64,000 nt of DNA from Ficedula albicollis (lineage: Eukaryota > Chordata > Aves > Passeriformes > Muscicapidae), in assembly GCF_000247815.1 (NCBI RefSeq), contig NC_021677.1, positions 62,507,122 through 62,571,121 on the forward strand, written 5' to 3'. The notes below the pieces were generated by a model. That model ran no database searches. It saw only the letters and a program-made list of their open reading frames with translations, and was not told where the DNA came from. The first letter of the stretch is position 1, and every line of letters starts with the position of its first letter. The position numbers and the translations under genes are program-made. Shown one piece after another: positions 29,275 to 41,799 of this stretch.

Positions 29275-31240
29275 TTGCAATGTTGGACTTGTCTCTTCTT
29301 TCAAGTCCCAGCATTTTATTTTCTTTTCTCTTTCACAAGCCAGTCATTTGGTTGTGAATATTTCTGGCTTTTTGTGTAAAGGCCCCTCTGTCTGAAACAT
29401 CTCAGCTTTCACTTGTCAGGTTCCCAGCATTCAGAGTCACAAAAAAATGCCAGGAAGTGGAAACTGAAAATCCATCATAAAAGGGCAGAAATCAAACAAC
29501 AAACAGAAAGGATGTTAACATGATTAAAATGAAAAACAACCTAGAAAAATCACAGTTTTCTCCCCAGTTTAACCCATTGTGTGCAGTCTAAGATGTGGCA
29601 GTGATGATCTCTGGCCTGTGCTGGAGAAGTTCCTTCTCAAAATAGTTCCTTGGCTTTTCCTGGCTCCCTTTTGGAGCTCTCCTAAATCCCCTGTCCAGCT
29701 TGAAAATCCTCTCCAAGAAGTATCTATAACTTCTCTAATCCCTTTTATGGTTTTAAAACTGAATTCTTGATAGGTGGATCATTCCAATTTCAACACAGAA
29801 TTGGCCATGATGGGAAACATGAGATTTCACACGATTTTTTCCAGTCTGTGCTGCTTAATGGAGTGACTGTGGGCAGGGATCTCACTGGATCAGAGGGACC
29901 AGGCTGCTGAACATCTGCAACTGCCAAACACAAAGAATTTCAGACAAAAATCAGTGTAATCTATTACAAACCTCCATGAGCTGGCTGGACTTCACCATGC
30001 CAAGCAGAACTCGGACTAACAATCCTTATTTTGGGAAAAGCAGGTTCCACTACTCACAGCAGGAAATTGTGATTTTTTTTCTCATCTGTAGCTGCCTCAA
30101 CCATTCAACTGGCAGCAGCTGGGAGGTCCTTGCACCGCTTGGCACATTTAGGAAGAGCCTTAAATGAGGCATAACCTTATTGTGACCTTTAGCCCAAGGC
30201 TAAATCCTACTCTGGATGCATCACACACCCCTACAGGAGCTCCCCTCCTGGGGATGTGACAGCGACCCAGCTATGACCAGGGGCAATCCCACATACTCAC
30301 CCTAATTTGCTCTGTGAGCTTTAAAAAAGCAAATTATTTTTGTGAAACAAAGGAGGGTTACACTAAGCAGCTGCCTGTTTCCAGGCCTGAGTAACTAGGG
30401 CAAAGTTTGATCCGTTTCAAAATAGCGTTAATATTTTTAATGACCCATAAGCCCATTTTTAGAACAAAGCAAGGACTTTCTCCTTTCTGCCTTAGTTTCA
30501 GGAGAAGCCCAAGCCTCCTCCTTTGCCAGCTGAAAGATGTACCAGTGGAATAGTCACCCCACAGACTGATGTCACCACACAATGCTGCAGTCACTGGATG
30601 TAAACACAGCTTTCAAGGCAATGAGGTTTTGTTGTATAAATAGAATAAATAAATTTATTAAAGGCAGCTTTTTCTTTCCTAGTAAAAAAACTGAAGCACT
30701 TCACTCTCTCAATTTCTTACTTGCAACGTCAACTAGCCTGGCAAAGAGCCAGGAAATCCTCTAGGAATGGGTGAATGTCTGTGGGATACAGGGAATGGTT
30801 TTGAGCTGTGGATGGGAGGCAGATCCCACCGAGATCCACTTGGATCCATGGACGCTTCCAGATTCTTGCAGAGAAGCTCAGGAAGAGTTCATCCCATCAG
30901 TGACACATCACATTTCCCGGGAGCAGGGCTCAGCAGCACAGGCTGAGGGATCCTTGCTGGACCCAGGCTGTACTGCCCAGGTTGTGCTTTCTCCGCTTCC
31001 ATCCGGCATCTTTTGCATTCCCTCCTCCTGCTCTCAGGATGTGCAGGGAAGGCACCGGGGTGTGGACGTGTGTGCAATTCCCAACACTCAGAGTCAAGGC
31101 TGACACGTCTGTCACACGCTCCGCGAGACAAAGCTGAGAATGGCACCACATTCCCTGGCAAGTTTTCCCTCTGGTTTACCCAAGGATCTGAGGACCTTCA
31201 TTAAGCCACAGCTAAACACGGCACCGATCAAATGAGATTC
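29275..31240. other. intergenic sequence, nothing recognised
   Basis: AT-rich to mixed DNA with no repeat family or exon that I can support. GC content rises towards the right end. Confidence 0.5.
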
Positions 31241-32290
31241 GCTCATCTTCTCCCCCCCTCTATCCCAAAACGCCCATCCCCGGATCAGACACTCCGTTAT
31301 TCCGCTTCCTCCAGCATGCCTCCGAACTGTTAATCACTGCCATGGGAAATCCCACACTCATCTACACAAATTAGAATGTAATTTGTGTATCTAAACATCA
31401 CAGCTCAGCTCACCCGCTCTGCCTGAGGAGCCGGGATACCGCCGGCACCCGTCAGTGAGCTCACATGGAATTACGACTCCGGAGGAAACGGCGAATCACT
31501 CTCCTCAAATAACGGGAAATGGCTGGATAAAATCTGATTTAGTACGGAACAGCGTGACAGTGGCAGTGGGTGAGGCGATACATCACAGGCAGGCTGAAGG
31601 TGGGTGCAGCCCACCTGTGGGACCCGCTCGGGCTCCAGAGGGAAGCAGCAGCTGCTGGAGGATCCAGGCGCCTCAGGAGGGAACCGAAGCCTCGCAGGAA
31701 GGCACCACAGAACTTCCTCCCGCCTCACCCCGGCAGCGCTGCCCGCTCCCCCGGGACCGGGGGGCTCTGAGGGGATGGGTTCAAAATGGGCCCTGGCTGG
31801 AGGGTGACTCGACAATTAAATACTACAGCTTCCAGAAACGGGGGGAAACCCTCTGGAGGGGTGACAAGCCAGGGTGGCCTTGTGGCTGTGCCTGCGGGAG
31901 GTGGGGTGAGCGGGATCCCCGCTCCGAGGCGGGGCGGTGGCTGAGGTGGCGTCCCCCGCCAGGGGCTGAGGGGACAGCCGGGCCAGGGAAGGGGTGTCAG
32001 GGCAAGCCGGAGGAGAGCCGGGGCAGCCGCACGGCTCCCCAGGGAGCTGCCGGGGCTGTCCGGCCCCGGGTGTGTCAGGGGGTCCCGCTGCAGCCCAGCC
32101 GAGGGCGGTGACCAGCCCGAGCCGCGGACACCTCGCCTCAGGAGGCCCCGGAACGAGGGGCGCCCCATCCCGCACCCCCGATCCCCCTCACGATGGCGGG
32201 GCGAGACAGGCGGACCCCAGACCCCTCAGGGATAGCGCGGGGGGGTGTCCCGCACAGCCGTGTGTCCCCTCGGCACCGGGCAGCCCCCCG

Positions 32291-32742
<452 letters not shown>

Positions 32743-32888
32743 CCGGGGTACCCGCCCACGGCACCCGCGGGGCCGGCCCCGGGCACCGCTGCTCGGGGCG
32801 CGCACAGCCAGGGGGACTCCCCGGGGTGGGTGCTGAATACCAACCCGCGGGGGTATTGGTGAGGGGGTTCAGCACAGATAGGAGGATC

Positions 32889-33139
32889 CAACATCCAGGT
32901 TATTCCTGCCAGGGCACTGGGATCGTGGGGGGCATCACCAGCGGCGGACATTCATGGGGGTATGGATGGAGGGCTCAGCAGAAAGGATGCTCCAACATCC
33001 AGGTTATTCCTGCCAGGGCACCCACACCTGGAGTATCCAAACCTGGGGGCGCTGGTTACACTTACAACATCCAGGTTATTCCTGCCAGGGCACTGGCATC
33101 ATTGGGGCACCCACACCTGGAGTATCCAAACCTGGGGGC

Positions 33140-33140
<1 letters not shown>
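32889..33140. repeat. small minisatellite, three copies of a 28-bp core
   Basis: The core aacatccaggttattcctgc plus eight more bases occurs exactly at 32890, 32994 and 33066. A second block beginning cacccacacctggagtatcc occurs twice, ending at about 33049 and 33139. Confidence 0.9.

Positions 33141-33172
<32 letters not shown>
33141..33172. repeat. poly-C tract (32 C)
   Basis: Thirty-two C in a row directly after the second copy of the cctgggggca block of the minisatellite. Confidence 0.95.
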
Positions 33173-33487
33173 TATAGGCACCCAGACCCTGGAGATGGTC
33201 CCCCCCAGGGCACGGCACCTGGCTCATCTGGGGCACTGGGCAGCCACCCACAAGGGGCCATGGCTGGGGCACATCCAGGACGTGTGGTGAGTGCATGGGA
33301 GCACTTGGGCTGTGAAATCACCACAGGGATCCCAGGCCCGGTTCTCCCAGTTCCACCTGTGCTGGCAGCATCCACAGGCAGCAGGAGACACTCACTGTGA
33401 ACATGCAGATGTGGCACAGAAGATGGAGTGTAAAGGCTGGACTTGGACACTCTGAGGTGGATTTAAGTTGGCAGCACAGTTGATAAC

Positions 33488-34060
33488 ATAGAATTTCAGA
33501 ACGGCCTGGGTGGGAAGGGACTTTTAAAGCTCAGTTTATTTCACTGTCATGGGCAGGGGCACTTTCCACTATTCCAGGTTGCTCCAAGTCCCGTCCAACC
33601 CGGCCTTGGACACTTCCAGGGATCCAGGGGCAGCCACAGCTGCTCTGGGCACCCTGGGCCAGGGCCTCCCCACCCTCACAGTCAGGATTCCTTCCCAATA
33701 TCTCATCTAACCCAGATGAAGCCATTCCCTGTGTCCTGTCTCCCCATCCCTTGTCCCCAGTCCCTTTCCAGCTCTCCTGGAGCCCCTTCAGGCCCTGGAA
33801 CGGGCTCTGAGCTCTCTCTGGAGCCTTCTCCTCTCCAGGTGAGCACAGAACATTTCTGTGGCCTCCTCTGAACTTGCTCCAGCAGCTCCACATCCTTCTC
33901 ATGCTGGGGGCAGCACAGGTGGGGTCTGTCACAAAAGCAGAGTAGAGGGGAATAATCCCCTCCCTCAACCTCCTGCCCACCCTGCTGGGCATGCAGCCCA
34001 TGCTGTGTTTGCTTTCTGAGCTTGCCCCCTCCCACCCGCTCCATCTGGACCAGCATGGGT
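33488..34060 (-). mobile_element. CR1 LINE fragment, minus orientation, long copy
   Basis: tagaatttcagaacggcctg opens a reversed CR1 that runs through ttggacacttccagggatcc, agccacagctgctctgggca, cagctctcctggagcccctt and ttgctccagcagctccacat, reaching further 5' than the other copies. Confidence 0.88.
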
Positions 34061-34069
34061 GTGAAAACA

Positions 34070-37000
34070 CTTGTCCTCAACTACTGTTTGCCCACACCTG
34101 TGATGCCAACAAGCTGCTGGAGCCACAGCCCAGTGCTGCTCTTTGGAAGACATGTGGAACAGCACTCAAAGATCAGCTGACTAAACTGGAAATGTGGTGG
34201 TCACCAGAGGGACAAAATCTGGCAGCATGGGAAGAGAACTGAGCCCCAGACTGTATCTGCAAGAGGAGATTTTGGGAGAGCACTGATCATTTCTGCACTC
34301 TGGCCCACAGCAGTCAGGAAAAGCCAGTGGCCATCCAGCTTTGTTGGATTCACAGGAGCCAGCAGGATCTGCTCTTCATTCCTGACAGCGTGAAGAACAC
34401 TCCAAAACGAACCAATTTTCATTTCCAGGCATCTGATGTGTACCAAAGCCATGTGTTGTTGTTGTGCTGCCATTGATATGCTGATACTTAATTCCTGAGT
34501 GCCTTCTCCAGCACTCTGTGGCTGCCTCCCGTTGGCCTCTTCCCTGTGTTTACAGCATCAGAAGGAAACATGTAATTTTGGCTTTCTGAAGTGCTGGCTT
34601 TCTCACGTGGCAGACAGCTGAATCCTGCCCACCCCTGCCGGGCACTGCGACCACGAGGAGCTCACTTGGCTTTGCAGAAGCTGCATTAGGATTTTTATAA
34701 ATAATCCCTGAGATTGCACGTGCCTGTTGCTGCTTCAATGCAGCAGGGAAGAGACAGGTGTTGTGAGAAGGGCTTTCTTATGCTGGACACTGTCAGAGGG
34801 GTTCAGATAGGTTGAAAGAGGAGGTTAAAGTAAAAACAGCTGGGAAATGGACAGAGGAAGGGGAAAAAAAAAAAAAGAGGATGGAAAAGGAAATTTGTTA
34901 ATTTGAAAGTTTAATTAAACTGAGATGGGCTCAGGTCCTGTGTTCCTCATTCCCCTTGAGAATTGCTGCTAAGGTCAAGCTTGTACTGCCCCATTTACTG
35001 GCATTTTCTCCTTTTCTCTTGCCATATTGGCATGTGGTATCCCAGTGAAAGAGGAGCTGAGGGGTTTGATCCTGTGCTCAGCATGAGCTCCCAAGGCCTT
35101 TTCCTGCATTATGTCCTATGATTCCCAAATCAGGGGGATGATCTTTTGTCCGGAGAGTGACTCAGCATTTGTCCATTTTCACCCATCCCTTCTCTCCACC
35201 AATTCATCCTTCCTTTATTTTCCCAGTTGCAAACAGCCCTTCCTAGGAAGCATCTTTCCATTCTTGCTGCCCAAGTTACCAGATCACTACGAGCTGATTT
35301 TACATCAGATGTGCTGAACGGTCATGGACTGGAAGGATTCTTGAGGAACAACGATGCTAAATGGAGGAAAGGCCAAAAGAGGGAGAGCACAGCTGCTGAC
35401 ATACAGCACAGAAAAGGGCCCAGAATTCAGAGAAAACCTGGATTTGAATCCATCCTGCATTCCGCTGGGCAGGAGCTGTTTCATAATTTACCTTGATTCG
35501 AGTGTCCCACTTACCCAGGCAGCATTTCCAGTTGCTTTTCATATCCCCGGCCCTCCGCAAACAGAACCCGGGCGCGTTGTGCAACGCTTATGTAAGAGGT
35601 GCCAAAGGGACGCTGCCAAGGCTCTGCTCTTGCTCAGGTGGCACCACGGGCTCGCTGGGACTTGCTGCTGAGGAAAACGCTGCCATCCACAGGAGTTTTC
35701 CTTGCCTGAGCCCCCAGGTGACAGATCTGTTCTTGCAGTGGTTATCCAAGGTTCTGGGACGTGCTCGTTTTTATTATCACTTCTGCCTTTCTCTTTGGGG
35801 CTTTGCTCTTTCACTGCTTCTGCTAAATTGCATGGGAAAGTCAAAGGCATCTAGATGTCAAATGTGTCTGAAGAGCATTGCAAGGAGATGTCTCCCTGGT
35901 GGTTACAGTGCCTGGCAGGGATTCCTCATCACTGGTTTCATTTCTGTACCCTTATTTTAGAGTTAGGAGGCCTCAATTCCGTGGAAATACCAAAAAGGGA
36001 TAAAAGGGAATCAGCTTTTTCCCCAGTCCTGAAGCTAAAACCTTCCTAACATCTTTCTGTTGGTTTGTTTTGGTTTTTTTTTTTTTTTCTTCCTGAAATA
36101 TTTTAAGTGAAGCAGATCTTTGTTGCTTAGGAAATCCTGCTATTCCTGCAGCTCCCATTTCTCACCCCGAATTGTGCTCTGACCGCCTACATCTACATAG
36201 GCTTTGCAGCCAAAGGAATTATCTTTGCTGCCTCTGTAAACACCATTGCACATAGGGCTGCTAGAAATACTAGGAGGTATTTCACTGTGGAGGAGACAGA
36301 ATTCCAGCAGTTAATTAAATGACTTGTTTAATCAATCAGTCTGGAGGTTCTTCCTTCTGGAAGATGCTCTGTAAACTAAAGGACCTACTTAAGAATTAAA
36401 AAAAAAGGGAGATAAAGAGTCATCATCCCAGGCCTGGTTTTACCTCAGTGGCTGCCTTTGCACATCTGACTGTGATCTTATTTGTCTTTATTAGGAAAAG
36501 GTTCTTTCCCCAGAGCCTGGTGGGGCTCCCCAGGGAATGATCATTTTCCCAAGACTGCCAGAGCTCCAGGAGAGCTGTCAGGCACAGAGTGGGGTTCTTG
36601 GGGTGTCTGTGCAGGACCAGGAGTTGAACTGGATGATCCTCAGGGTGATTCCATGATTCTACAATTTAGAGGTCAGCAAGGCAGAGGATCTCTCCCAAAC
36701 CCAACTTCCCATCTCTTTCCAATACTGTTTTTAATTTGTCCCCTCTCTCCTGCACTGACAGGCAGATGGACACTATTGAAACATCCTTCCTCACCAGCCT
36801 CTTTTTTTGTTTGCAATGTGGCTTTAGTGAGCCCAAGCCAAAATCTGTGCGTGCCAAGTTTGTTTCTAGGATTTCCCCCCGAAGATACACCTCAGCCAGG
36901 AAAAGGCTTCCAGCTCCTCTTGGCAGAACCAACCAAATCCACCTGCCTGGATGATTCAGCAGGATACTTGCAAAATGTTCCAGCCAGGTTTGTGCACCTG

Positions 37001-38455
37001 GAAACGGGGGAAGCAGCCGGGTTTGCAGGCAGTGCTCTGAATTTCCCTTTTTAATGCTGTTTTTCATGGAAATGGCCACATTTTCCTGCATCCTTGTGCT
37101 GAGCAGTTGCTGTCTGGTCTCACCTCTGCCCTCCCTGTTCGTGCTTGCAGGAGGGAAGGGCATCCAGCTGGTTTCCTTCCTTTGAATGCAAAGAGCACAA
37201 TCAGCTGCAAAGTCTCCTGAGATGTATCTACGTAAACGGGGTGACACAAATATAATGTATAGCCACAGTGCCCCTCTTCCTTCCGTGAAAAACAAATCCT
37301 TGCAAACAGGACTGAGCTCTGTCTTGTTTTATTCTCCTGCTACTGCAAGGGACAAAAGGCTTTTCTCTCCCTTTTGTGTCTTTTCTGTCTTCCCAGAGCA
37401 TCTCAGCACAACCCCTGGAGAGATCCTCAGTCCACGGCAGACTGATGCTTCCTTGAGCAAGTGAATTCCCAAGCTGGACATTAGAAACATCCAACAGGCC
37501 TGATGTCCTCTCCTCCTCTTGCCCTCTTCTCTTGCTGTGTTCCATCCATCTTTCCAGGACTTCTCTCTCTTTCTGCTCTTTATTTTTTCCAGGCAGTTTT
37601 TGTACTTGTCATCATGTGCCCACATCTGCTGCCATCCCAGTTGTCCCCCAAAGGGACATTCCAGCAGTGAGAAGCAATTCAGGATCCCACAAAATCTTCC
37701 CTATCCCTCTTATTCTGGATTCTGATAGCACAGCAGGTGAAGCAGCATGAACAGCACTGAAAGCTGCCAAAGTGATGCCAAGAAGCTTTAGGAGGTTCAG
37801 CATGCAGAACTGGACTCGGGTGGAAAGCTGCCCACAGAAAACCTGGGAATGGCTCCACTGCAGGCTCTTCACTTGTGGCCTTGGGTGAAGTAAGTGTGTG
37901 TTCCACTGGGGAGGAAAACCAGCCTGAAAAACACAAACCACAAACTTTAAAAAAAAATCAAATCATAGGGAAGGTGCTGCAGCAGTTACAAATGCCTTCC
38001 ATGTGTTTGTTAGACTGTGTAAAATTAAAGATATTTTAGCAGTCAGATAAAAAACTAGGGCTGAAGTATTTTCACTGCTTTTAAAACCACCTTCATTGTC
38101 TTGTTCAGTTAGAAATTTCTACAGCTCTGCATCCACCATTACCTGGTGAACCTCAGTGTCTCGTTAAAGCAACCGTGGCTGCTCTTCCTCCTCAGACTAC
38201 AGCACAAACAGATCACATTCTCCAAACCCACGTAATGCCTTATGTAAAACCACTTAACATTCCTTTTAAGGCTGGGACCCATTCAGATGGAAGATGCTGC
38301 ATAAAAGCACATTCCTGAACACACTGGAGCAGAAAAGCAGCGTGGTCTGGGGTGGAAAACGCAGTGTGTGCTCAGGAGTGCAGACCTGGCAGGGCACAGG
38401 GTCCATGTCTTGCACTGAAAACTCTGCACAAGCCATTAAAATAATTAATTACATC
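34070..38455. other. intergenic sequence between ATL1 and MAP4K5
   Basis: No exon, RNA gene or protein domain recognised apart from the CR1-like copy at about 36490-36665. Several open frames of 100-200 codons occur here. They have no splice or domain support. Confidence 0.5.
36490..36665 (+). mobile_element. CR1-related fragment, plus orientation
   Basis: aaggttctttccccagagcc, gactgccagagctccaggag, tggatgatcctcagggtgat and ccatgattctacaattt. This is the same subfamily as 13345-13570. Confidence 0.65.
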
Positions 38456-38459
38456 ATTA

Positions 38460-38680
38460 AGGTTGGAAAAGCCCTCTAAGACCATTGAACCCTTAACTCA
38501 GCACTGTTAGGGACATGTCATCATGTCCCTACACTGCTCCTAAAACCCTCAAGAAATGGTGACTCCACTTCTCTGGGCAAACAATGCCACCCTTTCCCTG
38601 AACAAATTTTCCCTGATATTCAACCTCAACTCAACCTCTCCTGGCACAATTTCTGGCAGTTTCCTCATTTTCCTCCATTT
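38460..38680 (-). mobile_element. older CR1 fragment, minus orientation
   Basis: aggttggaaaagccctctaa, tcagcactgttagggacatg, ggtgactccacttctctggg and ccctgatattcaacctcaac follow a reversed, more diverged CR1 3' region. Confidence 0.7.
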
Positions 38681-40429
38681 TTCTAATCATGAAATGGTAA
38701 CAATAATACAGTCCCAGTGCTGCTTTTATCTGTGGACACTTCCCAGATGTGCTTCCAGCAGGGACTGAGACCCAGCTGGGAAAGGTGGATTAAATGTGAA
38801 CATGTGATGGGCTCTGAGAACTCACTCTCACCACTGGCAAGATGGGATGAGAAACTGCCCCTCCAGATGGGAAGTGAAACTTAATCCAGCAAGGACTAAA
38901 TACAGCAGCTTTTGCAGTGAATTGCAGCCCCTCGGATCTGAGAGATGTTCTAGGAGGCCAAGTCTTAACACACCGTGTGCCTCTGGAAAATGAAATGTCC
39001 TTTTTGCTGTGCTGTCACCCGATGGCTTGTCAGGAGCAGCAAGTCAGCAGAGGGAAAAGCAGCGTCCAAACCCTCAGCTGAGGAAGGGGAAAGAAAAAGG
39101 ACACAAACAGCTCCCTATCGGGAGCACAGGAAGCTGATTTATGAGGGGAGAGGTAATTGCTTTGTTAAAAATCACTGGAGGAAATACAGCTCTCTGAAGG
39201 GTAAATAGTTTCTTATTTGTTGGGGGTTCAGGAAAACGTAGGTATTTATGTTGGAAAGGACGTACAGGATGCAGAAGGCTTAGAGAGTACAAGGGGAAAT
39301 TAAAGGGGAATCTGTTTCTGGGAGGTGGGGCAGGTTACATTTTGCAGCCCGAACAAGCCCATAAATAAATCCCAATAAACCCAAAGGCCACTATGTAATT
39401 CCCAGGTGTCTGCACAGGAGCTGCCTTTGAGTTTAACCTAAAGCACCACAGATCCTAATGAATTCTGCTATGGAGCCTGTGGTTTGAAGGAAAATCTTAT
39501 GCAATCCACACCACTCTGTCAGGTACTACATGTGGGATTTCTAAATGCAAGAGCAAGTTCAAAGCCCAGGCTCCATTTTAAACAGAGGATCAGTGCCTGG
39601 CTACATTATCATTAGACTATATTGGACCTACCTGGGCTGTGTGGCTGCCCAAGAAGCAGAATCTGTTCTGAAATAACCAATCCTGGACACCAGAGACTCC
39701 TACATCTGGCATCCATTTGAATTTTTTCTACCTAACCTCTGCAGATGTATTTCCTGCACGGACTATGTGGTAGTTTTTACACCTAGAAAAATCACACCTC
39801 CTTTCAGGCCCTAATGATTCTCTGTGCAGCAAGTGCTACTGCAAATTCCAGCATTCCTCTACCCCCTATCCCCACCTTTGGGCTTCTTAAATTGGTCAGC
39901 ATTAATTTCAGAGACCGTGAGTGAGCTTTGCCCAGAATTTCAGCTGCTTGGCTGAAAATAATTGGGAAAGGCAGCTATAAATTCTTTCCACTTTGCAGTT
40001 TCACAGAAGCTTTTTTTCACTTGGGGAGCCGAGGGAGACAAGTCCCAGCAAGTCTGAGGTAATTCTGGTCTGACTTTGATTGCACTGGCTGCCCACAAAG
40101 CTAAATGCCATGGTACCTGATTAGCCCATGAGAAGGATTACACGATGTGGCTGCAAGGCTGCAATCCAGATCAGTCCTACATCCTCCTCGTCTTCCTCCT
40201 CCTTTTCCTTCTCCTCTTGAGCCTCTCTGGAAGTATCCCAGCCTCTGCTGTAAAAGGTGGAAAGCTCAGCCTGGTGTTTGGTGTAAGCATATATTTGGGT
40301 ATAAATATATATATAAAATTTAGGTGGTGTAGCCAAACTGGAGGCTTTCTTCCTGCCTCAAACCAAGGGGCACAGGCTGAAAGCCCTGCTTGTTCCTGCA
40401 CTTTTCCTTCACAATGAAGACCTGTTGGA

Positions 40430-40865
40430 ACAGGGTCAGAAGAGGCACAAAGATGCTCTGAGAGCTGGAACCCCTCTGCTCCAGGCTGGGAGAGCTGGGG
40501 GTGCTCATCTGGAGAAGAGAAGGATCCAGGGAGAGTTCAGAGCCCCTGCCAGGGCCTAAAGGGGCTCCAGGAGAGCTGGAGAGGGACTGGGGACAAGGAG
40601 TGGAGGGACAGGACACAGGGAATGGCTTTAAGGTGGGAGAGGGAAGATTTAAAATTGGGAAGGAATTCTTGGCTGTGAGGGTGAGGCCATGGCACAGAGC
40701 AGCTGTAGAGCAGCTGTGGCTGCCTCATCCCTGGAAGTGTTCAAGGCTGGGTTGGAGAGGGCTTGGAACAAATTAATCTAATAGAAGGTGTCCCTGCCCA
40801 TGGTGTGGAGCTGGATGAGCTTTAAGGTCACTTCCCACCCAGGACAATTCTATGATCCCCAGCAT
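40430..40865 (+). mobile_element. CR1 LINE 3' fragment, plus orientation
   Basis: gctggaacccctctgctcca through gctccaggagagctggagag, aaggaattcttggctgtgag and gtgtccctgcccatggtgtg, ending gacaattctatgatcccc. About 435 bp, roughly 600 bp upstream of the MAP4K5 CpG-rich promoter. Confidence 0.9.
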
Positions 40866-41631
40866 AAACTCAAATTCCCCAGCACATATCCTTCCTCCAT
40901 AAGGAAAACTCTCACTGGAAGACACCCTAAAATAAACCCCACTGTCACTGACACAAGGAGCATCATTACAAGTCACAGACTGCAACGCTCTCTTGCCTGA
41001 AATCCCCTGCCCTGCACTGCTGCTAGGAGTGTCTTCAAGCAGTCACTGAGGTAGCCAAATGCTCACAGGGCAGAAGCTGTCCCCAACAGAGGGACATGTG
41101 AGTCCTCCAAGGGCACTGGGCCATCAGGGGACAGCCCTTCATCATGATGGCAGCAGGAGCTGAACAGTGCCATGGTCAGGAGCAGCACAGCACTGCATGG
41201 CCAGTGGAGCACAAATGGAGTCCCCAGCAGGTACAGAGGGTTCCCAAACTGTCAGATGCTGTGCACAGCTCCTGTACATGTCAGGCTGCCATGACTGGAG
41301 AGGCTGTGGGGTAAAGGCAACAGCTTCCTTTTGGGATCACACAATTTACAGCCCTCATCCAAAGGGTCTCTATACAGTTTCAGCCTAGTAAGTATCTCAG
41401 ATGTGGCCAGTGTGGGGTAGAGCAATGGCAAACAGTTCCAGACCCCCCTGATGGCACTGAATGGGGCCGCAGCGCCGGCGGCACCGGAGCTCCCTCCGCG
41501 CCCGGCCCCGCTCCCTGCCCGCACCGGCGCTTCCTGGTTGCCCCGGAGAGCCGCGGGAGCCGCGGAGGGCGCGGCCGCCTTTGTGTGGGCCGGCCGGAGC
41601 CCCCTGAGCCGCCGTTGCCGCCGCAGGAGCC

Positions 41632-41655
41632 ATGGGCCGGGGGCCGCCGCGCTAG
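41632..41655 (+). other. upstream ORF in the MAP4K5 leader
   Basis: A seven-codon ORF (MGRGPPR, then TAG) begins at an ATG in strong Kozak context (gagccATGG) and ends 36 bp before the main start codon. If transcription starts upstream of it, it could lower translation of the kinase. A splice acceptor-like ccgcag lies just upstream and would not remove it. Confidence 0.5.
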
Positions 41656-41691
41656 CAGCATCCCGGGGCCGGCGGGGACGCGGCGCTGGAC

Positions 41692-41799
41692 ATGGAGCCG
41701 GCGGCGCGGGCCAGCGGCGATATCCTGAGGCGGAACCCGCAGCAGGACTACGAGCTGATCCAGCGGGTGGGGAGCGGCACCTACGGCGACGTGTACAAG
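41692..41799 (+). CDS. MAP4K5: MAP4K5 coding exon 1
   Basis: The exon holds 36 codons in phase 0, starting at ATG in a gacATGG context and ending GTYGDVYK with donor AAG/gtgagc. I chose this start because the preceding frame is leader sequence and the N-terminus lines up with known MAP4K5 starts (MEAP.. against MEPA..). It contains the glycine loop. Confidence 0.93.

Noticed and set aside
31471..31815. Minus-strand frame starting MSSHPPARAH with a donor-like GGG/gtgagg in the GC-rich stretch, as ATL1 exon 1
   Set aside because: Joining it to exon 2 shifts the reading frame, and it does not resemble an atlastin N-terminus. At most it could be a non-coding 5' exon.
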